Source: Cephalopachus bancanus
Taxonomy: Eukaryota; Chordata; Mammalia; Primates; Tarsiidae
DNA length: 64,000 nucleotides
Assembly (NCBI GenBank): GCA_027257055.1
Contig: JAPVLO010000989.1
Location: forward strand, 310,001 to 374,000
Direction: 5' to 3'
Numbering within the stretch: position 1 is the stretch's first letter; each line of letters opens with the position of its first letter. The notes below the pieces were generated by a model that saw only the letters and a list, made by a program, of their open reading frames with translations, was not told the DNA's origin and searched no databases. Made by a program: the position numbers and the translations under genes. Shown one piece after another: positions 63,698 through 64,000 of the stretch.

Positions 63698-63826
63698 ATT
63701 CTTTTTTGGAGACAGGGTCTCCCTCTGTTGCTTAGGCTGGAGTGAAGTGGCTGTCATAGCTCATTGCAACCTTGAGCTCCTGTGCTCAATGGATCCTCCC
63801 GCTTCAGCCTCCCAAAGTGCTGGTAT
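63698..63826 (-). repeat. Old Alu fragment
   Basis: 'ggagacagggtctccctctg' to 'cccaaagtgctgg', with the central part deleted. Confidence 0.85.
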
Positions 63827-64000
63827 GCCCCATCCCAGATTAATAGGAGAACAGGCATACAAATTTATTTGATGCGTATATATGGCACTTCAGAATGAAG
63901 ACCCAGCCTCCCACCGAGGTACAAAAGCTTATGTACCATCTTTGGGTTACAGAATGAATTGGGGCTTGGCTCCTGGCAAAACAGGTTATGGGAGGGAGAG
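63827..64000. other. Unidentified sequence at right edge
   Basis: No coding exon recognised. Possibly an old retroelement piece, but not nameable from the visible 174 bases. Confidence 0.35.

Noticed and set aside
57019..64000. Second coding exon of S100A13
   Set aside because: No segment encoding the canonical S100A13 EF hand with gt/ag borders was found on the plus strand, so it is probably beyond the right edge.

Overview
This 64 kb window is mammalian genomic DNA with single-copy, intron-containing genes, dimeric 7SL-derived Alu SINEs, and relics of MIR, L2, L1M and MER20. The Alus place it in a primate, but they are not the simian AluS/AluY type. Most copies share a derived consensus: a 'ggctcggtggctcagcctgtaa'-like head, a B box inside a perfect hairpin, an 'ataaatc' linker, and an end reading 'gactccaactcaaaa'. 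No galago/lemur-type tRNA-Alu chimaeras are seen. A tarsier-like (non-simian haplorrhine) genome fits best; this is inference. Gene order matches human 1q21.3 in inverted orientation.

Layout. NPR1 5' part (minus): coding exons 1-5 at 641-4949 with a CpG-island promoter to about 5.9 kb; the rest lies beyond the left edge. 6.4-10.9 kb is an Alu block with an L1M 3' end. An initiator methionine tRNA gene (minus, 11017-11088) sits about 370 bp from ILF2 (plus), whose 14 coding exons (11460-22309) reconstruct a 390-codon protein with every phase agreeing. SNAPIN (minus, 4 coding exons, 23373-25110, 136 aa) converges on ILF2. 25.3-36.1 kb has no gene I recognise, but it holds at least four phase-compatible minus-strand exons between 31.4 and 35.2 kb that look like an unrecognised gene. 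CHTOP (minus, 5 coding exons, 37254-44954, 248/249 aa) lies in a repeat-poor stretch with its CpG-island promoter near 47 kb. S100A1 (minus, 2 coding exons, 49810-52205, 94 aa) is complete. S100A13 (plus) contributes only its first coding exon (56866-57018); its next coding exon is not found before the right edge. 57.5-63.8 kb is almost solid, often nested, Alu.

Functions. NPR1 is the ANP/BNP receptor guanylyl cyclase. ILF2 (NF45) is the dsRNA-binding-complex partner of ILF3. SNAPIN is a BLOC-1/SNARE-associated protein. CHTOP is an arginine-rich mRNA-export and chromatin protein. S100A1 and S100A13 are EF-hand calcium sensors. They do not form a pathway; the arrangement is one of shared promoter spaces and convergent ends. 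Exon coordinates were read by hand from splice consensus plus reading-phase continuity. Alu boundaries are approximate (about 5-10 bp).
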